Below are positions 8,987 through 17,586 of a stretch of DNA of 64,000 nucleotides, in pieces. The DNA is from JAKOUL01 sp035378845. GTDB lineage: Bacteria; Dictyoglomota; Dictyoglomia; Dictyoglomales; Dictyoglomaceae. The position numbers and the translations under genes are program-made. The notes under the pieces are model-generated. The model was given only the letters and a program-made list of their open reading frames with translations, ran no database searches and had not been told where the DNA came from. Every line of letters starts with the position of its first letter. Position 1 is the first letter of the stretch. Where the stretch lies: the NCBI GenBank assembly GCA_035378845.1, contig DAOSUP010000007.1, positions 12,988 through 76,987 of the forward strand, written 5' to 3'.

Positions 8987-10165
8987 TTAAATTAATCCAG
9001 CCTCTTTATGTTTTAAATATATCTTTTCAGCAAGATCATCCAGTAGTTTGAGATCTTCTTTTTTAGGTAAACCTTTAATGATTACAGGATCTATGATCTC
9101 AGCATCAAGATTAGATAAGAGACCTTTCAATATATCCAAAGTCCTACCACCCCATCCATAAGAGCCTATCACACTAATAAATTTTGTCTTTGGTTTTAAT
9201 GCATTTGCCAAGTAAACAGCATATACAGCTTTTGGATGAGGACCAGTAAGAACTGTAGGAGTACCAACCACTATTGTCCCTGCATCTACCAATGCCATAG
9301 CAAGTTTCCCAATATCAACAGAAGATAGATCAAAAATCTCTACTTTTATATCCTTTTCAATTAATTTATCTGTCAAATAATCTACCATGATCTTAGTACT
9401 ATTATGCATAGAGACAAAAGGTATCACTACAATATTTTTAGGCGGATTACTTACCCAATCCTTATAGGCATTTATAATAAAAGAGGGATTTTGGTATATA
9501 GGACCATGACTTGGAGCAATTAAGTCAATCTCAAGATCCTTTATTTTCTCTAAGTTTTTCTCCACAATAGTTCTAAAAGGCATCATAATCTCCGCGTAGT
9601 ATCTTTTTGCTGCTTCATATACTAATCCTTCATCTCTTACATAAAGATCCGATGTGGCTAAATGTGAACCTAAAAAATCGCAGGTAAACAAAATTTTATC
9701 CTCTACTAAATAAGAAACCATAGTTTCTGGCCAATGTACCCATGGTGTATATATGAACTTCAAAGTTTTATCTCCTAAAGAAATCGTCTCACCATCAGCA
9801 ACAGTTATAAATCTATCCTCAGGAATATGAAGATGCAACATAAGAAGTTCTTTACCCTTTGGATTTGTTACCACCTTTGCAGATTTATATTTTTCAAGGA
9901 CAAAAGGAATACTACCTGAATGATCTTGTTCAGTGTGGTGAGAAATTACATAATCTATATTTTCTACTTCCTCAAGATATGAGGCTAAAACATGCTCCCT
10001 TGTTGGATCTACGGTATCAATTAAGGCAGTCTTATCAGTTCCATAAATGAGATAAGCATTATAACTGGTACCATCAGGAAGGGGAATTAAGGCATCAAAT
10101 AACTTTCTATTCCAATCTTGAGCTCCTACATAAAAGATCCCATCTTTTATCTTTCTTGGCTTCAT
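8987..10165 (-). CDS. fprA: flavodiiron protein (A-type flavoprotein, O2/NO reductase)
   Basis: A cytoplasmic enzyme that reduces O2 to water, or NO to N2O, protecting anaerobes. It has 392 residues: a metallo-beta-lactamase-like domain (1-250) and a flavodoxin domain (about 252-392). The diiron site is complete: H77-x-E79-x-D81-H82, H144 (WVHWPE), D163 (FTCDF) and H220 (PSHGP). The flavodoxin part shows the FMN loop (GTPTVLTGPHP and GSYGWGG). No rubredoxin domain is fused and no rubredoxin gene is adjacent, so the electron donor is encoded elsewhere. AAGGAGGG precedes the ATG. Confidence 0.94.
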   Translation of the reverse strand: MKPRKIKDGIFYVGAQDWNRKLFDALIPLPDGTSYNAYLIYGTDKTALIDTVDPTREHVLASYLEEVENIDYVISHHTEQDHSGSIPFVLEKYKSAKVVTNPKGKELLMLHLHIPEDRFITVADGETISLGDKTLKFIYTPWVHWPETMVSYLVEDKILFTCDFLGSHLATSDLYVRDEGLVYEAAKRYYAEIMMPFRTIVEKNLEKIKDLEIDLIAPSHGPIYQNPSFIINAYKDWVSNPPKNIVVIPFVSMHNSTKIMVDYLTDKLIEKDIKVEIFDLSSVDIGKLAMALVDAGTIVVGTPTVLTGPHPKAVYAVYLANALKPKTKFISVIGSYGWGGRTLDILKGLLSNLDAEIIDPVIIKGLPKKEDLKLLDDLAEKIYLKHKEAGLI

Positions 10166-10328
10166 TATTGCTCCCTCCTTAAATTTATACTTTTTATATG
10201 GTTGTTATTATAATCATAATAATATAAAATTGCAAAATTTTTTCAATTAATATTTAAAGGTTTTAACAAGAACTAAATATACGAAATTTTTAGAGGATAC
10301 CCTTTTAAAAGGTTTTATTAGATTAAAA

Positions 10329-10354
10329 GAGGAGAGACCTTAGAGTCTCCCCTC
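10329..10354 (-). terminator. terminator of the TRAP/SDR operon
   Basis: A ten-pair stem (GAGGAGAGAC / GTCTCCCCTC, one mismatch), a six-base loop and a CTCTTTTAATC tail on the minus strand, two bases after the SDR stop. Confidence 0.8.
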
Positions 10355-10355
10355 C

Positions 10356-11114
10356 CTACGCAGTAGCACCACCATCAATACTTATAATACTTCCAGTCAT
10401 ATAAGCTGCCTCATCACATGCTGCAAATAGAATAGCAAAAGCGATTTCTTCTTCTTTTCCTAATCTTCCTAATGGTCTTCTTTCTGACATCTCCCTTAAT
10501 GATTCCTCAGGATTGGGAAGTTTATTAAGTCTCTCCTCAAGTCCCTTAGTAAATGTAGTCCCAGGACAGACAGCATTTACCCTTATATTTTCCTTAGCAT
10601 AGTCTATAGCCATGGATTTTGTAAGAGAGATTAAAGCACCTTTTGAAACACCATAGGCACATCTTTCTGGTATTCCTTTGAGCCCTGCCTCAGAAGAAAC
10701 ATTTACTATAACTCCTCCACCTTGTTTTTTCATCTCCAAAACAGCATATTTTGAAAGGAAAAAAGGACCTTTAACATTTACAGAGATTGTCTTATCAAAA
10801 TCTTCTTCCTTAGTATTCTCAACTTTTCCTGGTACTACAATTCCCGCATTATTCACAAGGATATCTATCTTTCCAAAAGCCTTTACAACTTCTTTAATAA
10901 TTCTTTCAGCGCTCGCAGGAGAAGATACATCTCCTAAAATAAAAAGTGCCTCTCCCCCATGTCCTTTAATAATATCTACTGTCTCATTTCCTCTTTCAGC
11001 AGAAATATCATTAACAACAACTTTTGCTCCTTTCTCAGCAAACATAATAGCAGTTTTTCTCCCAATTCCAGAACCTGCTCCCGTTATTAAAACAACTTTA
11101 TCTGTAAAGTTCAT
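10356..11114 (-). CDS. short-chain dehydrogenase/reductase (SDR)
   Basis: A 252-residue NAD(P)-dependent oxidoreductase of the classical SDR type (FabG/glucose-1-dehydrogenase-like). Rossmann motif TGAGSGIG is at 11-18, NNAG at 88-91, the catalytic Ser in NVSS (about 140), and Y154-x3-K158. Start: ATG at 11114, seven bases after AAGGAGG; the in-frame TTG two codons upstream is too close to that site. It is the last gene of the RpiR/TRAP operon, twelve bases after dctM, so it probably oxidises the imported hydroxy- or sugar-acid rather than working in fatty-acid synthesis. The substrate is not determinable. Confidence 0.9.
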   Translation of the reverse strand: MNFTDKVVLITGAGSGIGRKTAIMFAEKGAKVVVNDISAERGNETVDIIKGHGGEALFILGDVSSPASAERIIKEVVKAFGKIDILVNNAGIVVPGKVENTKEEDFDKTISVNVKGPFFLSKYAVLEMKKQGGGVIVNVSSEAGLKGIPERCAYGVSKGALISLTKSMAIDYAKENIRVNAVCPGTTFTKGLEERLNKLPNPEESLREMSERRPLGRLGKEEEIAFAILFAACDEAAYMTGSIISIDGGATA

Positions 11115-11126
11115 AGTCAATCCTCC

Positions 11127-12413
11127 TTATCTTCCAAATATCAGATTAGGTATTAAGAGGACCAAATCTGGGAAGAAAGCCACAGTCAGAAGAGCAGCAA
11201 AGACCGCTATCATAAAAGGCCAAGACTCTTTCATATATTCACCCAAGGATACATCCAAAATAGAACACACAGCATATGTGGCAGCTCCTACAGGAGGGGT
11301 AAAATTCCCTATAGCGCAAGCCATGAAAAATACAAGGCCAAAATGTACAGGGTCTATTCCTAATTTTAAAGCAATGGGATAAAAGATAGAGGTAAGCATA
11401 AGAATAAGCACTGTGGCATCAATAAAACATCCTGCGATAATTAAAGGCCCTATAATTATCAAGAGAAATATATACGGATTATTAGTAATTCCTAAAATTA
11501 AATTAGAAACAAGCTCAGTAATGTTTTCCCATACAATACCATAAGTGAATATGGAGGATAAAGAGATTAAAGACATGGTAGCACCAATATCAACCATGGA
11601 ACCTTGCAAAGCTTCTAAGAAGCCTTTTAAGGTTAGATCTCCATATATCAATACTCCTACAACAACAGCATAAACTACACATAGTGCCCCTATCTCTGAA
11701 GGAGTAAAAAGTCCAAATCTTAATCCTACAAGAAGGATCACAGGAAATAGTAAAGCCCAGATACTTTGAAGAGCTGAGGAGCCCATCTCCTTCAAAGAAG
11801 CCCTTTTTTCTCTTTGAGGAGGAAGGTTTCTTATTCTTGATGTTATAGCCACACTAATCATTAAAAATACCATTACTAAAAGCCCTGGCATAATTCCCCC
11901 AGCAAAGAGTCTTCCTACGGAGACTTGTGCTATAGTTCCAAACAAAATAAGCCCTATACTGGGAGGAATTGTAGGTGTTTCTAAGGAAGACCAACTTAAT
12001 ATTCCAGCGGCATAACCTTTAGGAAGACCTCTTCTTATCATCTCTGGACCCAATATACGACTTTCCATTGCAGCATCAGCAATAGCAGAGCCAGAAACTC
12101 CACCCATAAGGGCTGAAAGAACACAAGAAACGTGAGCAAGTCCTCCTCTCAGATGCCCTGTTAAAACAGTAGCCAGATCAATTAACCTTGAGGTAATTCC
12201 TGCATGATTCATAAGATTTCCAGCAAATATAAATAATGGAATTGCTAAAAGAGTAAAGTTTAAATTTTGAGAAAGAGGAAGTTGTATAGGAGTAGTTATA
12301 GGAATTTCTCCCAAATGTTGCAGAAAAAACACTGTGCCTGAGATACCTATCGCAAAGGCAACAGGCATTCCCAAAAACATAAACAAAAAGAAAAATATTA
12401 TTACTAAAAGCAT
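11127..12413 (-). CDS. dctM: TRAP transporter large permease (DctM)
   Basis: The catalytic membrane subunit of a sodium-driven tripartite (TRAP) importer, 428 residues with about twelve hydrophobic segments. Family signatures include GMPVAFAIG near the N-terminus, the LMGGVSGSAIADAA region, and IGPLIIAGCFIDA later. GGGAGGTG precedes the ATG. It lies between dctQ and the SDR gene in a tightly spaced minus-strand operon. Works with DctP (13020-14018) and DctQ (12441-12935). Confidence 0.95.
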   Translation of the reverse strand: MLLVIIFFFLFMFLGMPVAFAIGISGTVFFLQHLGEIPITTPIQLPLSQNLNFTLLAIPLFIFAGNLMNHAGITSRLIDLATVLTGHLRGGLAHVSCVLSALMGGVSGSAIADAAMESRILGPEMIRRGLPKGYAAGILSWSSLETPTIPPSIGLILFGTIAQVSVGRLFAGGIMPGLLVMVFLMISVAITSRIRNLPPQREKRASLKEMGSSALQSIWALLFPVILLVGLRFGLFTPSEIGALCVVYAVVVGVLIYGDLTLKGFLEALQGSMVDIGATMSLISLSSIFTYGIVWENITELVSNLILGITNNPYIFLLIIIGPLIIAGCFIDATVLILMLTSIFYPIALKLGIDPVHFGLVFFMACAIGNFTPPVGAATYAVCSILDVSLGEYMKESWPFMIAVFAALLTVAFFPDLVLLIPNLIFGR

Positions 12414-12440
12414 GCTAAATTACACCTCCCAAATAAAGAT

Positions 12441-12935
12441 CTAACTTTTATTCTGGGATTTATTTCCCTCCCTTAAAGTTTTTATCTCATCGGAAATCTT
12501 AAAAATTGTAGTAACAAGAATAAGAAAGCCCCCCACAGGAACACTCAAACCAGCCCACATATAACTAAATCCATACATCCCCTCAAAAGTCCTAAATCTC
12601 ATAATATATGAGACCTTTATCCCAAATACAATAAGAAATATGCAAAAGGCAAGAATTACAAAATAATTGAATAATTTAGTATAGCTTTTCATTCTTTCAG
12701 GAAGTTTGTTGACCAGAATGTTTACAGACATAATTTTATTCTCTCTAAAAGCAGCATCTGTAGCCATAAACACTGACCAAGCAAATAAAAAAGAGGCAAG
12801 AGGATTTGCCCAACCAATAGGTCTATGAATAGTCCTTGAGACACCTGCGATAAATACTAAAATTGCCATAGCTATCAAAAGGACCTCAACTATAAAAGTC
12901 TCAATCTTTCCTGAATATTCATATAGCTTCCTCAT
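12441..12935 (-). CDS. dctQ: TRAP transporter small permease (DctQ)
   Basis: A 164-residue membrane protein with four hydrophobic segments (about 15-35, 48-66, 88-108, 124-144), the DctQ topology. The motif WANPLASFLFAWSVFMA matches the family's conserved aromatic segment. It pairs with DctM to form the membrane part. Start: ATG with GAGGGGTGATG upstream. A strong hairpin at 12976-13003 separates it from dctP, which should lower its expression relative to the binding protein. Confidence 0.92.
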   Translation of the reverse strand: MRKLYEYSGKIETFIVEVLLIAMAILVFIAGVSRTIHRPIGWANPLASFLFAWSVFMATDAAFRENKIMSVNILVNKLPERMKSYTKLFNYFVILAFCIFLIVFGIKVSYIMRFRTFEGMYGFSYMWAGLSVPVGGFLILVTTIFKISDEIKTLREGNKSQNKS

Positions 12936-12975
12936 TTTTATTCATCACCCCTCACACCAAAATTTAAAATTAAGA

Positions 12976-13003
12976 GAAGACCACCCCAAAATGGGTGGTC
13001 TTC
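12976..13003 (-). terminator. intra-operon attenuating hairpin between dctP and dctQ
   Basis: A perfect 11-bp stem (GAAGACCACCC / GGGTGGTCTTC) with a six-base loop, and only a moderately T-rich tail (TTCTCTTAATTTT) on the minus strand. Its place after the binding-protein gene suggests partial termination or 3'-end protection. Confidence 0.75.
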
Positions 13004-13019
13004 CAAAAAGATTATTCTG

Positions 13020-14018
13020 TTATTTTTTTCTCATTTCCTTCCAAACTTTATCTTTTACTTCTTTTAGCTTTAAAACCTCATAAGCCTTTTCTCCAGCCTT
13101 CCTAAATGCATTAATATCAATATCTTTTGTCTCAATAATTGTCATTCCTTTTTCTTTAATAAGTTTCTTAACTTCTTCTTCTTTTTCAACAACTACTTTA
13201 GAAGCCTCCAAACCCGCCTTATCGCATTCTTCCTCAAGAATTTTCTGGTAAGTAGGAGGAAGGCTTCTGAACCATTTTGCACTTACTACTTCAAAGTTGA
13301 TTAGCAAAATATGTTTTGTCTCACTTACATATTTCAGAACTTCATATAATCTCATTCCAGGAATATTGTTGTATACAAGCTCTACACCATCTATTGCCTT
13401 CTGTTGCAAGGCTGGATAAACATCACCAAAGGCAAGAGAGACTGGTGTTGCACCAAGAGCACGAACAGATTCTTGCCATACAGGTGTTCCAGGAGTCCTA
13501 ATTCTCAAGCCCTTGAGATCTTCGGGAGTTTTGACTGGTTTATTAGTCATGAAATGTCTAAAACCTTGTATCCAGGTAAAGGAGAGTACTTTAAACCCAT
13601 ATTTCTCTTCTAATATTTTTAACCAGTTATGAACTGTAGGCATCTTTTTCAGCCTTACAACCTCTTCAGGAGAATCTACAAAGTATGGACAATTCATAAC
13701 CCCTATTTCTGGAAGATACATTGCCATACGTGCTGCATCTGTATTCTGTCCTACATTTGCTCCTTGTCTAATCTGTTCAAGAATATCTTCTTCTACCCCC
13801 AATTGTGCACTATGATATACTTCAACCTTAAGTCCACCTTTTGTCCTTTCTTCTACAGCCTTTGCCCATTTTAGAAATCCATCGTGGAAAGGATCCAAAG
13901 GAGAAAGCACATGATTAAACTTAAGTACATATTTTGGTGTCTGAGCAGAAAGAGGAACTGCCAAAGCCACTAAAAGTAAAGCAGAAACTAATATTAAACT
14001 TACCTTTTTAAGATTCAC
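13020..14018 (-). CDS. dctP: TRAP transporter solute-binding protein (DctP)
   Basis: A 332-residue extracytoplasmic binding protein of a TRAP importer. A signal peptide is clear (KK at 4-5, hydrophobic 7-22, cut after LSAQ). The ligand-binding core has the family's LKGLRIRTPGTPVW segment, whose Arg binds the substrate carboxylate, followed by LGATPVSLAFGDVYPALQQ. The ligand is therefore an organic or sugar acid, but its identity is open. Start: GTG at 14018 with GGGAGG ten bases upstream. It lies between the hydroxyacid dehydrogenase and dctQ. Confidence 0.94.
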   Translation of the reverse strand: MNLKKVSLILVSALLLVALAVPLSAQTPKYVLKFNHVLSPLDPFHDGFLKWAKAVEERTKGGLKVEVYHSAQLGVEEDILEQIRQGANVGQNTDAARMAMYLPEIGVMNCPYFVDSPEEVVRLKKMPTVHNWLKILEEKYGFKVLSFTWIQGFRHFMTNKPVKTPEDLKGLRIRTPGTPVWQESVRALGATPVSLAFGDVYPALQQKAIDGVELVYNNIPGMRLYEVLKYVSETKHILLINFEVVSAKWFRSLPPTYQKILEEECDKAGLEASKVVVEKEEEVKKLIKEKGMTIIETKDIDINAFRKAGEKAYEVLKLKEVKDKVWKEMRKK

Positions 14019-14126
14019 AATACATCAACCTCCCCTTAAAAAATTTTTTGAAATTTAAAACCACTCCCTCTCTTTAAAAACCTATTAATACAAATCTTCC
14101 TCTCACCTCCCTAAAAGTTGTTAAAA

Positions 14127-15080
14127 TCATTCAACCCAAAATTTAGGTTTCTCACCCTTTAATACTGAAATTAGATTCTCCACCGCCATTTTTGCCATAT
14201 TCTCTGTAGCCTCTTGAGTATGAGCTCCTATATGAGAAGTCATCACTACATTCTCAAGATTTAAAAGAGGGGAATCTATAGGTGGCTCTTTCTCAAATAC
14301 GTCAAGTCCTGCTCCCAAAAGCTTACCTTCTTTTAGTGCATTATAAAGAGCCATCTCATCAATAATTCCCCCTCTTGAAGTATTAATAATAACAGCTCCA
14401 GGTTTTACAAAAGATAATTCTTTATCTGAGATAAAATGATATGTTTCCTTTGTTAACGGCATATGTATGGAAATAACATCAGAGTTTTTTAAAAGTTCCT
14501 CTAAAGAAACATAGATTATGCCCTCTTCTGCTGCCCATTCTAAATCAAGATCTTTATCATAACAAAGTATTCTTAAATCAAAACCCTTAAGGAGTTTTAC
14601 TAAACGCCTACCTATATTTCCTGTGCCAATAATTCCTAAAGTCTTACCAGAAAGTTCATAGCCAACAAATCTTTCCCAAGATCCTTCTCTGGTCTTTCTA
14701 TCCGAAAGATTTATCTTTCTCAGTACTGTAAAAATAAGTCCTAAGGTAAGTTCTGCTACAGCATTACTATTTGCTCCTGGAGTATTGGTTACTAATATTC
14801 CTTTTTCTTTTGCCTTCTCTAAATCTATATTATCTACCCCTACACCATATTTAGATATTACTTTAAGTCTCTTTGCTTTCTCCAAAACTTTGGAAGTTAC
14901 AGGATCTATCCCTACAATAATTCCATCCATTTCTTCTATAAGTCCAGCCAGCTCTTCCTCTGTGAGTACCCTTCCATATGGATTCATAACCACTTCAAAA
15001 TTTTCCTTCTCTAACAGTCCTATACATTTATCTTTAACTGTCTCAAAACTTCTTGGAGTTATAAGTACTTTAAAAGCCAA
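14127..15080 (-). CDS. D-isomer-specific 2-hydroxyacid dehydrogenase
   Basis: An NAD-dependent oxidoreductase of the phosphoglycerate/hydroxypyruvate dehydrogenase family, 317 residues. Rossmann motif GTGNIG is at 152-157. The catalytic triad is R236 (TSRGG), E265 (FEKEP) and H283 (SHIGAHT). The short length lacks the C-terminal ACT regulatory domain of many SerA enzymes, and it sits between an RpiR regulator and a TRAP importer. A catabolic role on the imported hydroxyacid is therefore more likely than serine synthesis. Start is TTG at 15080, with AAAGGAG and AAGG upstream. Confidence 0.88.
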   Translation of the reverse strand: MAFKVLITPRSFETVKDKCIGLLEKENFEVVMNPYGRVLTEEELAGLIEEMDGIIVGIDPVTSKVLEKAKRLKVISKYGVGVDNIDLEKAKEKGILVTNTPGANSNAVAELTLGLIFTVLRKINLSDRKTREGSWERFVGYELSGKTLGIIGTGNIGRRLVKLLKGFDLRILCYDKDLDLEWAAEEGIIYVSLEELLKNSDVISIHMPLTKETYHFISDKELSFVKPGAVIINTSRGGIIDEMALYNALKEGKLLGAGLDVFEKEPPIDSPLLNLENVVMTSHIGAHTQEATENMAKMAVENLISVLKGEKPKFWVE

Positions 15081-15100
15081 CTTACCTTTTCTCCTTTCTT

Positions 15101-15949
15101 TTAAAATCTTTTTGGAACAATAGCTTCCCTGGTCAATTTCAGATTTTCTATTGTTTTATCAAATCTTCTTAATGCAACACCTATAAAGAGAGTATCTATA
15201 ATAGAAAGTTGGGCTATTCTTGCAGAAGTGCTTTCAGTTCTATAAAAAGTTTCTTCGGAAGATACAGCGAGTTTTATATCCAAAACTTTATCCATAGGAG
15301 TTTTAGCATAGTGAGTGATACCTATAGTGACTGCTCCTCTTTCTTTCACAAGAGTAAGTGCATCTACAATATCTTTACTACTTCCAGAGGCAGAAATACC
15401 TATAACCACATCATTAGGCTCCAGAATACTTGCTGCCATAGCCATTACATGGCTGTCTGTATAAGCTATCGTAGGTATACCAGTCTTCATAAACTTGTGT
15501 TGAGCATCAAGTGCTACAGATCCAGAACCTCCAACCCCATATATCTGAAGTTGCCTTGCAGAAAGAATTGCCTCAATTGCTTTTGCTAACTCTTGAACTG
15601 AAAGAATATTTAATGTAGCTTCTATAGCTCTAATATTGGCTAAAAAAACTTTCTTTAAGATTGTTTCAAGGTCATCTCCATCTTGAACTGCTTGATGTAC
15701 CGTCTTAATAGGCTGAACTTTTTCAGCAGCAAGCATAATTTTTAATTCTTGAAAACCTCTAAATCCTAATTTTTTACACATTCTTACAATAGTTGCTTCA
15801 CTTACTCCAATTCTTTCAGCAAGTTCAGTTATGGGAAGATGAAGAACCTCTTGCCACCGAATCAAGATATAATCTGCTACCTTTTTCTCTGACTCTCTTA
15901 AAGTATCTTTTCTCTCTTTAATCCTCTCAATGATACTAACTTCCTTCAT
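15101..15949 (-). CDS. RpiR/MurR-family transcriptional regulator
   Basis: A 282-residue regulator: an N-terminal HTH_6 domain (1-77, with ERIGVSEATIVRMCKKLGF as the recognition helix) and a C-terminal SIS phosphosugar-binding domain (about 120-255, with YGVGGSG and ISASGSSKD loops). Such proteins sense a sugar phosphate. It is the first gene of the operon dehydrogenase-dctPQM-SDR and probably controls it and itself through the repeated dyads at 15960-16122. AGAGGTGA precedes the ATG. Confidence 0.93.
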   Translation of the reverse strand: MKEVSIIERIKERKDTLRESEKKVADYILIRWQEVLHLPITELAERIGVSEATIVRMCKKLGFRGFQELKIMLAAEKVQPIKTVHQAVQDGDDLETILKKVFLANIRAIEATLNILSVQELAKAIEAILSARQLQIYGVGGSGSVALDAQHKFMKTGIPTIAYTDSHVMAMAASILEPNDVVIGISASGSSKDIVDALTLVKERGAVTIGITHYAKTPMDKVLDIKLAVSSEETFYRTESTSARIAQLSIIDTLFIGVALRRFDKTIENLKLTREAIVPKRF

Positions 15950-15959
15950 TATTCACCTC

Positions 15960-15974
15960 TGAAAATTTTTTACA
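15960..15974. promoter_or_regulatory. candidate RpiR operator copy 1
   Basis: TGAAAATTTTTTACA, one base different from the perfect dyad at 16018. It lies just upstream of the regulator's ribosome binding site. Confidence 0.5.
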
Positions 15975-16017
15975 TTTAAAATTAAATTTCCTCATTTCTC
16001 ATAAATTTACCCAATCA

Positions 16018-16032
16018 TGTAAATTTTTTACA
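16018..16032. promoter_or_regulatory. candidate RpiR operator copy 2 (perfect dyad)
   Basis: TGTAAA-TTT-TTTACA, a perfect 6+3+6 palindrome in the leader of the RpiR operon. Its A/T-core layout resembles known RpiR-family operators. Confidence 0.5.
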
Positions 16033-16067
16033 AACCATAATTAGTTAAATAAATAACTTACTTTTGA

Positions 16068-16095
16068 ATAATATCACAGTTGTAAATTTTGTCAA
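16068..16095 (-). promoter_or_regulatory. promoter of the RpiR/TRAP operon
   Basis: TTGACA (16095-16090), a 16-base spacer, and TATTAT (16073-16068) preceded by TGA, on the minus strand. The stretch 16081-16095 is also a partial copy of the candidate operator, so a repressor there would cover the -35. Confidence 0.7.
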
Positions 16096-16109
16096 TATAA
16101 AATCTTGAA

Positions 16110-16122
16110 GAAAATTTTTTTC
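16110..16122. promoter_or_regulatory. candidate RpiR operator copy 3
   Basis: GAAAA-TTT-TTTTC, a perfect 5+3+5 dyad with the same TTT centre, just upstream of the -35. Confidence 0.35.
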
Positions 16123-16179
16123 ATAAATAAAATAATTTTTAACACAGGGGCTCAGAAGCAAATAAAAAGAGATTACAAC

Positions 16180-16959
16180 TTAAAGATTAGAGAGTAAATA
16201 CTTGGTAGATTTAAAAAGCCTATTAGCATACTCCTTAGGATCCATCTTCCCATATTCAGGTCTTCTTACTTCTGGTACTATATATCCATCAAATCCACCA
16301 TCTCTAAGATATATTAAGATTTGCATCAAGGGTATAACTCCTTCTCCAGGGAATAACTGCTGAGTCTCTCGTAGATAATATCTGGGAACATTTTCAGCAT
16401 CTTTCAAATGTACAAACTTAATTTTTGAAAGATCTTTATCTTTCAATACATCTAAATCTTCTTCTGAAGAGTAAAAATCAAATGTGTCAAGGAGTAAAAA
16501 AATTTTTTCATTACCTTGAGCTATTTTCCATCCTCTTCCAAAGGTATTCACAATAGATTTAGATTTTATTCTAAGTACTATTGGTATCTCTACAAAATTT
16601 AAAAGCTTTTTAAGATTTCTATTAAATACATCTATTGCTACAATAGAGCTTAAATTTTCGGGCTTTTCTGCAGGATTAACTAAGAAATAAGGTATATTAA
16701 GTTCTTTTGAAATATCATATATTTTTTGAAAGTCCTCTTCATTGTATTCTTCACCAATCTTAGAATCATGCAGAATTATTAAAGGCTTTAAATTGTTGCT
16801 TTTCAAAACATTGTCTACGGAATGTACACTCTCTCTTTCTAAAAACTTTAAAATTTTGTCCAATCCAAGAGATATATACTCTGAATAATCCTTAGCTAAA
16901 GCTATCTCTTCTTCAAAGGAAAGTAGAATGGGATTATCCATAGACCATACAATTTCCAT
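16180..16959 (-). CDS. sugar phosphate isomerase/epimerase-like TIM-barrel protein
   Basis: A 259-residue protein of the xylose-isomerase-like (AP endonuclease 2) superfamily, which includes IolE, hydroxypyruvate isomerase and sugar epimerases. The C-terminal metal-site pattern is visible: LLLDTFDF, then KFVHLKD, the PGEGVIPL turn, and VPEV for the last Glu. The N-terminal half is divergent. Start: ATG at 16959, with AGGAGGG eleven bases upstream; the frame is open further upstream but that adds a basic stretch without a ribosome site. It is a lone gene near the TRAP operon and may act on the same sugar-acid pathway, but no specific reaction can be named. Confidence 0.75.
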   Translation of the reverse strand: MEIVWSMDNPILLSFEEEIALAKDYSEYISLGLDKILKFLERESVHSVDNVLKSNNLKPLIILHDSKIGEEYNEEDFQKIYDISKELNIPYFLVNPAEKPENLSSIVAIDVFNRNLKKLLNFVEIPIVLRIKSKSIVNTFGRGWKIAQGNEKIFLLLDTFDFYSSEEDLDVLKDKDLSKIKFVHLKDAENVPRYYLRETQQLFPGEGVIPLMQILIYLRDGGFDGYIVPEVRRPEYGKMDPKEYANRLFKSTKYLLSNL

Positions 16960-17086
16960 TTTTTTTTTATCCCTCCTAAAGTTTCTTAATCTAAATTCTA
17001 ACATAAACATAGCTTGTCATAAATATTAAACTATGCTAAACTATCCGAGAAATTATAAGAAATAAGCTAAGGAGGTAGATAAAAAC

Positions 17087-17272
17087 ATGAGAAAGCCCGA
17101 AGAGATAAAACAGCTTATACAAGAGTTAACTGATTACAAACATTCAACACTCTTAGAAAATTTTGGACCTGAATATATAAGAAGAGAAACAGCTCAGAAA
17201 ATGATCTCTCTTCTTAGATGGGTCTTGGAAGACTCATCAGCTCCAATAAATCTTAAATCAGATAAATCTTAA
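17087..17272 (+). CDS. conserved-looking small protein, unknown function
   Basis: A 61-residue soluble, mostly helical protein with no motif I recognise. AAGGAGG lies eleven bases before the ATG, and codon use resembles its neighbours, so it is a real gene. It heads a plus-strand run of three genes (this, 17317-17580 and the NrpR-type regulator), divergent from the isomerase-like gene. It could be a co-expressed partner of the regulator; nothing in the sequence shows a function. Confidence 0.7.
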   Translation: MRKPEEIKQLIQELTDYKHSTLLENFGPEYIRRETAQKMISLLRWVLEDSSAPINLKSDKS

Positions 17273-17316
17273 AAACAAGAGCATAACTTAATTATTTAAA
17301 TTAGGGAGGTTTCCTT

Positions 17317-17580
17317 TTGAAGAAATTTTCTAAATCTAATTTAGACTGGGAAGAGAGGCTTGTCGTTTTTTATTATACAGCTCTGGAAAGTTATGTTGAT
17401 AAATTAGAACTTTCTGAGGAGCTGAAGGATGAGTTAGATGAACAGATAGAAGAGGATGACTATTTAATTTTAGCCCAATTTCTTGCTTTAGCCACCAAAA
17501 AATTCTTGCAACAAGAAGGTGGACTAAAGCAAGAAGCGGATTGGGATTTACTGTTTCCACACACCTATTATATCCATTAG
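17317..17580 (+). CDS. small acidic protein, unknown function
   Basis: An 87-residue acidic protein rich in Glu/Asp in the middle (LSEELKDELDEQIEEDD), with an aromatic C-terminus. No signal peptide or membrane segment. Start is TTG at 17317, preceded by GGGAGG at a good distance, with no nearby ATG. It ends six bases before the NrpR-type regulator, which lacks its own clear ribosome site, so the two are likely translationally coupled. I do not recognise a family. Confidence 0.7.
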   Translation: MKKFSKSNLDWEERLVVFYYTALESYVDKLELSEELKDELDEQIEEDDYLILAQFLALATKKFLQQEGGLKQEADWDLLFPHTYYIH

Positions 17581-17586
17581 TTAATC

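Noticed and set aside
10678..11382. 234-residue plus-strand reading frame across the SDR/dctM junction
   Set aside because: It is the complement of two real genes with clear motifs; the translation is Pro/Thr/Ser-rich without domain features.
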